A stretch of DNA of 49,227 nt from positions 1 through 49,227 of the forward strand of contig CAKTMQ010000002.1 in the NCBI GenBank assembly GCA_934573945.1. Reading direction: 5' to 3'. The translations under genes were made by a program, and so were the position numbers. This document shows, piece by piece, positions 18,191 through 25,791 of the stretch (its first letter is position 1; each line of letters starts with the position of its first letter). The notes below the pieces were generated by a model. The model ran no database searches and had not been told where the DNA came from. It saw nothing but the letters and a program-made list of their open reading frames with translations. The DNA comes from an uncultured Oscillospiraceae bacterium. GTDB taxonomy: Bacteria; Bacillota; Clostridia; Oscillospirales; Oscillospiraceae.

Positions 18191-19079
18191 TGAGGCCGGG
18201 ATGCGGCTGGACGCCTTCGTGGCCGCCCATGCCGATGGACTGACGCGGTCACAGGCAGCGCGGCTGATCGACGAGGGACAGGTGACGGTGTCGGGCAGAA
18301 CCGTCGTCAAAAGCTGCCGCATCACCGGCGGCGAAACGGTGACGGTGGACATTCCCGCGCCGCAGGAGACCGCAGTGACGGCGCAGGATATTCCGCTGGA
18401 CGTGGTGTATGAAGACGACGACGTGATCGTGGTCAACAAACCGGCGGGACTGGTGGTACATCCGGCGCCGGGTCACCCAGACGGAACGCTGGTCAACGCG
18501 CTGCTGCACCACTGCGGCGATTCTCTGTCCGGTATCGGCGGCGAGAAGCGCCCCGGCATCGTTCACCGTATTGACCGGGACACCAGCGGGCTGATCATCG
18601 CCGCGAAGAACGACACCGCGCACCTGAAGCTGTCCGCACAGCTCAGCGACCATACGCTGGCACGAACGTATGAGTGCCTGGTAACAGGCAACCTGCGCGA
18701 GGACAGCGGCACGGTGGACGCGCCGATCGGGCGGCATCCGTCGGATCGCAAGAAGATGGCCGTGGTGCAGCGGGGCGGACGCCATGCCGTGACCCACTGG
18801 GAGGTCATTGCCCGCTATCCCGGTGTGACCCATGTGCGCTGCCGTCTGGAAACGGGACGTACCCACCAAATTCGTGTGCACATGGCGTATATCGGACACC
18901 CAATCCTGGGGGACACGGTGTACGGTGCAAAGAAGCCGGTTCCCGGACTGACAGGGCAGTGCCTGCACGCGGTAGGACTGCGTTTTATCCATCCGCGTAC
19001 CGGCCAGCCGGTAGAACTGCACTGTCCGCTGCCGGAGGAATTTGAGACGCAGCTGCGGAAATACGCGCAAAGGAGTTGA
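18162..19079 (+). CDS. RluA/RluD-family 23S rRNA pseudouridine synthase
   Basis: 305 residues. The N-terminal S4 RNA-binding domain (about 14-63, RLDAFVAAH ... SQAARLIDEGQVTV) is followed by the synthase domain with VNKPAGLVVHPAPGH and the catalytic HRIDRDTSG (135-143, D138). ETGRTHQIRVHM completes the signature. It is most like RluD, which modifies the large-subunit rRNA, but the exact site is not proven. lspA-rluD is a common pair in Firmicutes. The gene ends at a strong terminator. Confidence 0.92.
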   Translation: MTLKLTATPDEAGMRLDAFVAAHADGLTRSQAARLIDEGQVTVSGRTVVKSCRITGGETVTVDIPAPQETAVTAQDIPLDVVYEDDDVIVVNKPAGLVVHPAPGHPDGTLVNALLHHCGDSLSGIGGEKRPGIVHRIDRDTSGLIIAAKNDTAHLKLSAQLSDHTLARTYECLVTGNLREDSGTVDAPIGRHPSDRKKMAVVQRGGRHAVTHWEVIARYPGVTHVRCRLETGRTHQIRVHMAYIGHPILGDTVYGAKKPVPGLTGQCLHAVGLRFIHPRTGQPVELHCPLPEEFETQLRKYAQRS

Positions 19080-19083
19080 AGTT

Positions 19084-19119
19084 GTGCAGGGGCGATCTCC
19101 ACCGCCCCTGCACTTTTTT
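19084..19119 (+). terminator. Intrinsic terminator after the pseudouridine synthase gene
   Basis: An 11-bp perfect stem (GTGCAGGGGCG at 19084-19094 with 19103-19113) followed by six T, a few bases after the stop codon. Confidence 0.92.
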
Positions 19120-19140
19120 GCGTTTTTCTCACAAAAGGTG

Positions 19141-19169
19141 TTGACAAATCCGTCGTTCTACGCTATTAT
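19141..19169 (+). promoter_or_regulatory. tRNA-Val promoter
   Basis: A perfect TTGACA (19141-19146), a 17-bp spacer and TATTAT (19164-19169), 13 bp before the mature tRNA end. Strong and close to consensus, as expected for a tRNA gene. Confidence 0.85.
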
Positions 19170-19182
19170 ATTACCGTTGTCT

Positions 19183-19259
19183 GCGCGGTTAGCTCAGCTG
19201 GCTAGAGCACATGCTTGACGTGCATGGGGTCACAGGTTCAAGTCCTGTACCGCGCACCA
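19183..19259 (+). tRNA. tRNA-Val (GAC)
   Basis: A 77-base cloverleaf. The 7-bp acceptor stem (GCGCGGT with ACCGCGC), the D-arm with GCTCAGCTGGCTAGAGC, the anticodon stem CATGC/GCATG with loop TTGACGT (anticodon GAC, reads GUC), the T-arm with GGTTCAAGTCC and an encoded CCA end are all visible. It has its own promoter and terminator. Confidence 0.96.
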
Positions 19260-19264
19260 TCGTC

Positions 19265-19298
19265 AAAAGCCCTGAAACCACACGGTTTCGGGGCTTTT
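19265..19298 (+). terminator. tRNA-Val terminator
   Basis: A hairpin (AAAAGCCCTGAAACC with GGTTTCGGGGCTTTTT) a few bases after the CCA end, closed by a T-tract. Confidence 0.9.
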
Positions 19299-19387
19299 TG
19301 TTATTTTGACGAATGACGCCGCTGGAATACTTTGGAAAATGCTCGAAAAAGTTGCGAAAATGGGCTTTTCGGTTTTCTCGCCGCGAC

Positions 19388-19433
19388 AAAAAAACAGGCG
19401 GCCTCCTTAATTGGGGAGGTCGCCTGTTTTTTT
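19388..19433. terminator. Strong bidirectional terminator at the end of the pilus/kinase block
   Basis: A stem of about 13 bp (ACAGGCGGCCTCC with GGAGGTCGCCTGT, one wobble) flanked by seven A on one side and seven T on the other. It can stop leftward transcription from the kinase/LRR genes and rightward read-through from the tRNA. Apart from this hairpin, 19299-19534 holds nothing I recognise. Confidence 0.88.
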
Positions 19434-19534
19434 GAGAAAACTTCTTTGGTTGTGTTTATACCAATCATCTCACGGGGCAATCACAGAGCAGCGAGAAAAT
19501 TTTTTGCTTATTATTTATTGCCCAGATCATCGTT

Positions 19535-20014
19535 TTAATGTATGATCACAACTTTTGAATCATAAAACATATTTTTCTCCTGCAGCAACGGATTGTTACT
19601 GACATCCAGCACCGTGATCTGATTATAGGAGCAATACAGTTGGCGTAACTGCGGATTATGGCTGACATCAAGCTCCGTAAGATTATTTCCCCCACAAGAC
19701 AGGCTCTCAAGTGCAGCGTTCTGGCTAATATCCAATTCTGTCAGGGCATTCATTCCGCAATGCAACAATTTCAGGTTGGTACAATCTTTCACATCCAATT
19801 CAGCGATCTGATTCCCCTCTACATCTATTGTTTCAATTACCTGATTCCGTCCCAAAATAAGTATCTGCAAAGAGTTCGATCTCCACACAAGTTCTTTTAT
19901 GTGCAGATTCTGGCCGATATTCATCACAGTAAGCGGGCACTCTCTTCCGCTGAGCTTTTCAAGGTCTGTGAAATACTCTATTCCTGTAAGGTCTGTTACA
20001 CCGGTGAGCTTCAA
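19535..20014 (-). CDS. Leucine-rich-repeat ectodomain, frameshifted off the kinase upstream
   Basis: About 159 residues of leucine-rich repeats: ELDVKDCTNLKLLHCGMN, ELDISQNAALESLSCGGN and VLDVSNNPLL repeat with a period of about 21, in the style of clostridial extracellular LRR proteins. There is no signal peptide or convincing ribosome binding site. The only start is a TTG that overlaps the kinase stop codon (TTGA), in the -1 frame. The kinase end (VDSGWIAAQK) followed by this frame (ELKLTGVTDLTG) reads as one natural sequence. So this is most likely the outer domain of the kinase, separated by a one-base frameshift near 20013-20022. It could be a real mutation, an assembly error or a recoding site. 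Confidence 0.75.
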   Translation of the reverse strand: MKLTGVTDLTGIEYFTDLEKLSGRECPLTVMNIGQNLHIKELVWRSNSLQILILGRNQVIETIDVEGNQIAELDVKDCTNLKLLHCGMNALTELDISQNAALESLSCGGNNLTELDVSHNPQLRQLYCSYNQITVLDVSNNPLLQEKNMFYDSKVVIIH

Positions 20015-21408
20015 CTCTTTTGTGCCGCTATCCAGCCGCTGTCCACATCGGTCAACACATACCCCTCCTGCAATGGCTCTGTATTAAACAGAACCTGCTC
20101 CCAGATATACTTACGGAATACCTCATCCGGAAAAGCATCTTCCATCTTCATGCCTTCACACATCAGCGTCTGCGGCAAAGTATCACTTGACTCGCCCTGC
20201 GTTTCGGTGCTGTCTGTATTCCTCAATACCAACGTAAATAATAAGCCTCCGATCACTACCGCCAGTATAGCAGCAATCAGCAGCACCGGCTTCCCTTTCT
20301 TAGCAGTTACCGTCTCTGCGCGATGCGTTGTCTGTTTCTGCTGTACAGCCTTTTGCACCTCTTCTCCTGCGGGATTTCTTTTATCGGCTGCATTGCTCTC
20401 GTGCCGCTTTCCACCGGATTTCGGTTGTGCAAACTCCTGCAGCCCAGTCTCAGCATTATCGTTACCCTTCGCCTCTGCCGAGCGCTTCTGTGGCTGCTCT
20501 TTCATCCCCTGCAGCAGGGAATCCAGCGCTTCCCGCATTTCTACTGCACTTTTATACCGGTCTTTCGGATCAAACGCACAGGCTTTCAGCACAATATGTT
20601 TCAGCTCCGCGCTTCCATGCGCAGGAGGCGAGATCTGTTCTCCGGAAAAACGATGGTACAGGGCAGCCTCCACTTCCGAAAGCGTCGGGATCTCCGGCGG
20701 AGGCGGCCAGAAGGGCATTCTTCGTTCATTCAACAGCCAATATAGCGTCAGACCCAGCGAATAAATGTCCGCCCGGCTCCCGTATGGCTGTAAATTATAT
20801 ACTTCCGGTGCCATAAACTTATATGTTCCGGTCTTTGCACCGCAAGTCGTCTGTTCAATCGTTCTGGCGATGCCAAAATCTCCGAGTTTGTAATTTCCAT
20901 CCTGAGAGACAAATATATTCTGAGGTTTTACATCCCGGTGAACAATATTGCGTTCTCTGCATAATGCAAGAGCGCTGCAAATATCCCGGCCGATCCTGGC
21001 CACCGTATACTCATCTACGGTATCTCCGAGCACATCTGTTAACGGACGCAAAAGTTCCATCTTGATATAAATGTCCCAGCCGATCCCGTTCTCGTGCTGA
21101 ACATATTTCAAGTCATCACAGTATACAATATTCGTATGTCCTTTGATCTCGGTCATCAGGGCATATTCTTTTACAATATTGCGCAGACAGCTCTCGTAAT
21201 GCCTCACAACGCTTTCCTGATTATAGCCGTCGCGGTACATCTCCTGTATATCCGCCTCATCCTGCGGAATGGAAATGATCTTCAGCGCGGCCTTTTCAGT
21301 ATGGCTGAAAAAGCTCCGCTGAATCTCATACACTGCGCCAAAGCTGCCTCGCCCCAGAAGCCTTACCGTTTCCCAGCCCGGCCACAATTCTCTGTTTTCT
21401 GTCGCCAT
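20011..21408 (-). CDS. Transmembrane Ser/Thr protein kinase (ectodomain cut short)
   Basis: 465 residues. The Hanks-type kinase domain covers about 14-298, with the glycine loop LGRGSFGAVY, K43 in ALKII, the catalytic HRDVKPQN (157-164), DFG (177-179) and APE-like MAPEV. A charged linker, a transmembrane helix (about 374-396) and a start of outer sequence follow, then the stop. All catalytic residues are intact. The outer part continues in the -1 frame as leucine-rich repeats (19535-20014). It lies 12 bp after a PP2C phosphatase, giving a kinase/phosphatase pair. There are no PASTA domains, so it is not the usual PrkC/PknB. Confidence 0.92.
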   Translation of the reverse strand: MATENRELWPGWETVRLLGRGSFGAVYEIQRSFFSHTEKAALKIISIPQDEADIQEMYRDGYNQESVVRHYESCLRNIVKEYALMTEIKGHTNIVYCDDLKYVQHENGIGWDIYIKMELLRPLTDVLGDTVDEYTVARIGRDICSALALCRERNIVHRDVKPQNIFVSQDGNYKLGDFGIARTIEQTTCGAKTGTYKFMAPEVYNLQPYGSRADIYSLGLTLYWLLNERRMPFWPPPPEIPTLSEVEAALYHRFSGEQISPPAHGSAELKHIVLKACAFDPKDRYKSAVEMREALDSLLQGMKEQPQKRSAEAKGNDNAETGLQEFAQPKSGGKRHESNAADKRNPAGEEVQKAVQQKQTTHRAETVTAKKGKPVLLIAAILAVVIGGLLFTLVLRNTDSTETQGESSDTLPQTLMCEGMKMEDAFPDEVFRKYIWEQVLFNTEPLQEGYVLTDVDSGWIAAQKS

Positions 21409-21420
21409 TTCTTTGCCCTT

Positions 21421-22182
21421 TCAGTCAATTTTACATATCAATACCGTGATATTATCACGGCCACCCCGCTGCAATGCCGCGCCGCACAGAGCCGCAGCAC
21501 ACGCTGCAGTGTCCGCATATGCATCCATAACAGTCGCAATATGCATCTCCGGCAGCATATCTGTCAATCCGTCACTGCACAGTAAATAACGGTCTCCCTT
21601 TTCCGGCGCAATTTCTCTCAGATGCGGCTCGAGCCGCATTTCTGTCGGATCGATTCCCAAGCACTGCGTCAACGACGGTTTTTTCCCTCTGCTAAAAGGA
21701 CTCATATCCGCGTCATCCTCTGACAGGCGCTCCAGGCAGCCGTCACGCAGGCGATAAATACGGCTGTCTCCCACATTGCAAACATATATTCTCGCAGATG
21801 TCACGCAGAGCATCGCCACTGTGCACCCCATATGTCGCACCTGCAGATCCCGGGCACGCTGCACCACTGCGGCATTGGCGTCATTTATCATTTTCAGAAT
21901 GGCGCCGCTGTCGATCTCAGTAAACGGTGACAACTCCTCACACATAGCACATATCGTCTTTGCCGCAGCAAGCGACGCTTCTTCTCCGAATGCCTCACCG
22001 CCCATGCCGTCAAATACAGCAAGGATGCTGGGCTTTTCCGTGTTCGCTTTCAGTTCCAAAGGTACAGCAAGCCCCTGCTCGCCATTTTTCATACAGCATC
22101 CGTTAAAGCAAAAATTATCCTCGTTATTGCCGCGCAGTGCTCCTTTATCGCACATACAGGCAGCTTCAAGTGTATATTCCAT
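21421..22182 (-). CDS. PP2C-family Ser/Thr protein phosphatase
   Basis: 253 residues, no membrane segment. Motifs are GNNEDNF (about 19-25), AVFDGMGG, NVGDSRIYRL, LCSDGLTDML and GGRDNITVLI, which supply the metal-binding aspartates. It is of the Stp/PrpC class that reverses Ser/Thr phosphorylation. It is directly upstream of the LRR-type kinase gene and is the second phosphatase in the block. No strong ribosome binding site is seen before the ATG. Confidence 0.95.
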   Translation of the reverse strand: MEYTLEAACMCDKGALRGNNEDNFCFNGCCMKNGEQGLAVPLELKANTEKPSILAVFDGMGGEAFGEEASLAAAKTICAMCEELSPFTEIDSGAILKMINDANAAVVQRARDLQVRHMGCTVAMLCVTSARIYVCNVGDSRIYRLRDGCLERLSEDDADMSPFSRGKKPSLTQCLGIDPTEMRLEPHLREIAPEKGDRYLLCSDGLTDMLPEMHIATVMDAYADTAACAAALCGAALQRGGRDNITVLICKID

Positions 22183-22201
22183 TGTTTTCTACATCCATAT
22201 T

Positions 22202-22237
22202 GCGCAGCAAGGACGGATCGCTCCGCCCTTGCTGCGC
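22202..22237 (-). repeat. Stable hairpin between the surface-protein gene and the PP2C gene
   Basis: 16 positions on each side (22202-22217 with 22222-22237) pair with one mismatch around a TCGC loop. It sits in the only sizeable gap (100 bp) of the downstream half of the block. No U-tract follows, so it may be an RNA-processing or partial-termination element that sets the level of the last genes. Confidence 0.6.
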
Positions 22238-22282
22238 TGATTCTGGTACTGACTTCTGTCTCGCCTATACCGTTATGACGAT

Positions 22283-25200
22283 TCAGCCTATTCTGCGTTT
22301 TCTCATAGTCACAACACCTGCGCCGGCCGCAAGGGCAGCAACAGCCATGACCATGTAAATCGTCACGCCAGCATCCCCGGTTTTGACGCCCTCCACCCGC
22401 TGGTTCACAAGCACCAGGGCATAGGTGGAGAACTTATCGCTGGAGAAGGTAGCCTTTCCATTGCGGATCGTGGTATCCAGGAACTCTGCCTTTCCGTCGT
22501 GAACACGAACCACATAGATAAACTTACCATCCTTCATCGCATTGAGCATATCCTGCGGAATGTCCACAGAGATCTGCAGCGGTCTGGGCGTCTCCGTCAG
22601 GTAACGCAGGATCTTACCGGTGGCGCGCTCCATAACAACAGCGGAAATATTCATATACACGCCAGCGCTGCCCTTATCCTGCAGGGCACTGTCCAGCGCC
22701 GCCTTATCAGCGGCAGGCAGCTTATCCGCCGTGACGATCTCTGTCACAGAGGTAATAATGGTGCCATCGCCATTGTCCAGCACGGTCTTTCCATCAACGG
22801 CAGGAGAAACATCTCCGGGGGTACCGCCGCCACTTCCGCCGCCACCGCTCTTGACGCCGGTGACAGTCACGTTCTGTGCTGTGGTCTTCATCTCGCCGTC
22901 AGGATCCTTCCCTTGGCGGAACTCGGCTGCGATGGTGTGCTCACCGTTGCCGAAGCGTCCCAGTGTCTGGGCGTAGATCGTAATGCGGGTACTGCCCTCC
23001 GAGGATCGATAGTCTGTTCCCTCCTTGAGGAGCTGGCTGTCGATATAGAAGGCAAAGAAATCATCGTATACGCCCTCGGAGCGGAAGTCTACGGAGAAAT
23101 CGCCATACTTATCCTGTACGTTCACCGTATCAGGCACTGCGTCCAGCAGCGCATAGCCCTGCGGGCCGTCATTGACTGCCAGAACATTTTCCTTGGTATT
23201 GTTCAGGATCGTCACTTCATAGTCCCGGGTGCAGGACATGCTCTCGTCGCCATTATAGACCGCCTTCACCGTAAAGGTATACTTGCCGGGCGTCGTGGGA
23301 ATGCCATAGATCTCGCCGTTGGGCTTGATGCTCAGACCAGCAGGCAGCTGACCGGAGACACTGAAGGTCATTCTGCCGGTGCTGTGCATATCATTGGTCT
23401 GGATCAGCTGAGAGTAGGGAACATACTTGGTGCCGTCGGCAATGCTGTCCGTGGTAATCTTGGGTATACCCGACGTACCGGTCAGGTTGATGCGCACCTC
23501 TTCCACTGGTGTGCTGCCGCCGCCGGTGTAACCGATCACCAGCGTGCCGCTGATCTCGCCGCGGAGTGTATCGCCGGATAATTTGTCGATCTGCGGCACC
23601 AGCCGGATCTTGGCACAGTTGGGCAGCGTGCCATTACGCACAGAATTCCCATCGGGGTCTTCTCGATCCAGCGTGGTAAATGCACTCAACGTCGTAACAT
23701 CGTTGACGGTCCAATAGTCATCAAGGGCAACATTCTTGGCATTCTCCAGCTTAACGTACAAGCCGGTGATGTCCTGATCGCCTACGTTGGCAATGAAGAT
23801 GTCGTGATGGTCATTGTCGCCGCCCATGAGGTAGACCTCACGCTGGGGCATCTGCTTGCCATCCACTTCTACATAGTGTTCAGGGTTATTGGCCGCATTG
23901 ACAAACAGCTTGGCGCCGCTCTGCTGGGTCAGGAAGGTCACCCAGTAGTTGGAGAGATTGCTGCCCGAGGCCACAGAATAATGCACGACCTGGCCGGAGG
24001 TAAAGGGGATCTTGCTCTGGCCGCTGATCTGCTTGGCTGCGCTGACGCCGCCCACGCTGGCAAAGACACTGGCCTCTTCAGAACTGCCAAACTCCGGGCA
24101 AATGCTGCTGTCCCGCACCGGGCTGTAGGTATGCTCTCCTGTTTTGGCGTTGTACGTCCGCTCCATCAAAAACAGCGTCCGATAGCCATTTTCGTAATAG
24201 CTGTCCACAAATCTGGAACTCGGGATCTCTTCGATCCGGTAGTCCCTCTTCTCTGCTTTTACTCCGTAAACATTGAAACTCGTACTCCAGTCGGTCTGAC
24301 GCCGCGCTCCATCGTAAGCCTCCACCTTGATGCTGGCATGATGGATGTTCCCCTTTACATCCACAACCGTAAAGGCAACACCCTTGCTGAAGTCGGCGCC
24401 ATAGCCGCCTCCCGCCTTACTGGCATCAGAAAACAGCTGCTGCTTGATGTCCACAGCAGAAGCCGGGATCTCTGCCTCACTGGCATAATTGCCAACGACC
24501 GCCTTCTTTACATAGGCAATACCGCAATCTGTACTTTTTTCCATCGAGTTGCGCATCCACAGATTCGTGTAATAGGTCTTATCTGCGGCATATCCCTTAT
24601 CCAAAGTAAATATAACGTCATATTCCTTATTCGCGTAATCTTCTCTTACAGTCGGCAGAGAACTCCGTCCAGCGCCTTCGTCCCAATCTTTGTACAGTAT
24701 ACCATGCCCATTAAGCCACATATACGCACCATCGAGCTTAACCCTGTACTCCAGCGTGGTCACTTCGCCGCTGCCTTTGCGTTGGAAGGTAACTTTAATG
24801 CTGGATTTTTCTGCTGTCCCCAGGAGCAGGCCGCCCGCAGTCGTCTCATTGTCCTTGTTGAACAGCGCCTCCGTCACATCTTCCCCCTGGTAGAACGCCT
24901 TAACGATCACATCATCGCCAACAGCCTCATTCAAGGTAAAATACGCATAATAGCGGTCATCATTCTTCAGATAATCCCACATGGTGTCATCCAGATCCAC
25001 CGACAAATACAAACGCCACCCTATCGGCTTGTTCGTCTCATTGCTCCGCATAAGACCAAAGCTAGGATTGTCGCCCACACGCGCCTTCTGGCCATTCAGC
25101 GTATATACGCCCACGTTAAACAGTCTGGCGCCTGGGGTTGTTTTGATACGGGCAATGTAACGGGTATTGTTCATATCCAGCTGATCCGCCGTACCGGCGA

Positions 25201-25789
25201 TCAGCTCTACCCGCACGCGATCACTCGTGCCCCATCCGTACAGGTCGATCGTGCCGCCGACAGTTTCGAACTCATCCTGTGTATTGACCCACTCGCCATT
25301 CTCGTCTGTAAAAGCACTGCGCGCACAGACGGCCGGATCCTGCTCCTTCATGCCTAACAGCTGCATCAGTCTGGACACCGGGAACGCCATCAGCTCATGA
25401 GGCAGATACCCGGTCAGATCCAGATCTTTTTCCACCTCTTTCAGCGGCAGCAGCGAATCGGTGGCCGGTACTTCACCGCTCACCGTGTTCTGCACCGCAG
25501 GCTCCGTCGCCGGCGTCTCTTCTTCTGCTGCGGGCGCAGCAGCGGTTTCAGAGGCAGGCTCCCCGTCCTGCTTCTCCCCATCCGCAAGTACAGCGTCCGT
25601 TTCACCGACAGTCCCCACTGTCGACTCCCCGCCGGCAGGCAGCGTCTCATCTGCCGCGCCGGCGCTCTCCACAACAGGCGCAGGCTCTGCCGCTCCGCCC
25701 ACATCGGCCGCCAGTGCCGTCATGGGCAGCATCGTCCATACCATTGCCAGCAGCAACAGGATGGTGATGCTTAATTTTCCTCTTCTCAC
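22283..25789 (-). CDS. 1168-residue surface protein with Ig-like domain and sorting-like tail
   Basis: The start is GTG, with AGGAGG overlapping the last codons of the kinase before it. A signal peptide (cut near ALA27) is followed by an Ala/Glu/Thr-rich low-complexity stretch (about 28-100), a large region without a family I know, an Ig-like putative binding domain (about 775-862, with LPAGLSIKPNGEIYGIPT, typical of He_PIG), a glycine linker near 980 and a final domain. The tail is VKTGDAGVT, a hydrophobic helix and RKRRIG. The tail resembles wall-sorting signals but lacks a clear LPxTG. It probably sits on the outer cell surface. In the operon it lies between the two kinases, so it could be an adhesin or a ligand for their outer domains; this is inference. 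Confidence 0.85.
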   Translation of the reverse strand: MRRGKLSITILLLLAMVWTMLPMTALAADVGGAAEPAPVVESAGAADETLPAGGESTVGTVGETDAVLADGEKQDGEPASETAAAPAAEEETPATEPAVQNTVSGEVPATDSLLPLKEVEKDLDLTGYLPHELMAFPVSRLMQLLGMKEQDPAVCARSAFTDENGEWVNTQDEFETVGGTIDLYGWGTSDRVRVELIAGTADQLDMNNTRYIARIKTTPGARLFNVGVYTLNGQKARVGDNPSFGLMRSNETNKPIGWRLYLSVDLDDTMWDYLKNDDRYYAYFTLNEAVGDDVIVKAFYQGEDVTEALFNKDNETTAGGLLLGTAEKSSIKVTFQRKGSGEVTTLEYRVKLDGAYMWLNGHGILYKDWDEGAGRSSLPTVREDYANKEYDVIFTLDKGYAADKTYYTNLWMRNSMEKSTDCGIAYVKKAVVGNYASEAEIPASAVDIKQQLFSDASKAGGGYGADFSKGVAFTVVDVKGNIHHASIKVEAYDGARRQTDWSTSFNVYGVKAEKRDYRIEEIPSSRFVDSYYENGYRTLFLMERTYNAKTGEHTYSPVRDSSICPEFGSSEEASVFASVGGVSAAKQISGQSKIPFTSGQVVHYSVASGSNLSNYWVTFLTQQSGAKLFVNAANNPEHYVEVDGKQMPQREVYLMGGDNDHHDIFIANVGDQDITGLYVKLENAKNVALDDYWTVNDVTTLSAFTTLDREDPDGNSVRNGTLPNCAKIRLVPQIDKLSGDTLRGEISGTLVIGYTGGGSTPVEEVRINLTGTSGIPKITTDSIADGTKYVPYSQLIQTNDMHSTGRMTFSVSGQLPAGLSIKPNGEIYGIPTTPGKYTFTVKAVYNGDESMSCTRDYEVTILNNTKENVLAVNDGPQGYALLDAVPDTVNVQDKYGDFSVDFRSEGVYDDFFAFYIDSQLLKEGTDYRSSEGSTRITIYAQTLGRFGNGEHTIAAEFRQGKDPDGEMKTTAQNVTVTGVKSGGGGSGGGTPGDVSPAVDGKTVLDNGDGTIITSVTEIVTADKLPAADKAALDSALQDKGSAGVYMNISAVVMERATGKILRYLTETPRPLQISVDIPQDMLNAMKDGKFIYVVRVHDGKAEFLDTTIRNGKATFSSDKFSTYALVLVNQRVEGVKTGDAGVTIYMVMAVAALAAGAGVVTMRKRRIG

Positions 25790-25791
25790 AA

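Noticed and set aside
19183..19259. tRNA-Val as integration site of an island ending at the recombinase
   Set aside because: No copy of the tRNA 3' end (GGTTCAAGTCC to CCA) was found near 41.4-43.0 kb, and the recombinase has its own, different sites on both sides.
20005..20025. Programmed -1 frameshift site
   Set aside because: The A-run (CAAAAG) does not make a canonical slippery heptamer and I see no clear stimulating structure, so I list the frameshift but do not claim recoding.
22499..25357. Two long plus-strand frames antisense to the surface-protein gene
   Set aside because: No start signals or motifs. The minus-strand frame has a signal peptide, Ig-like domain and tail.
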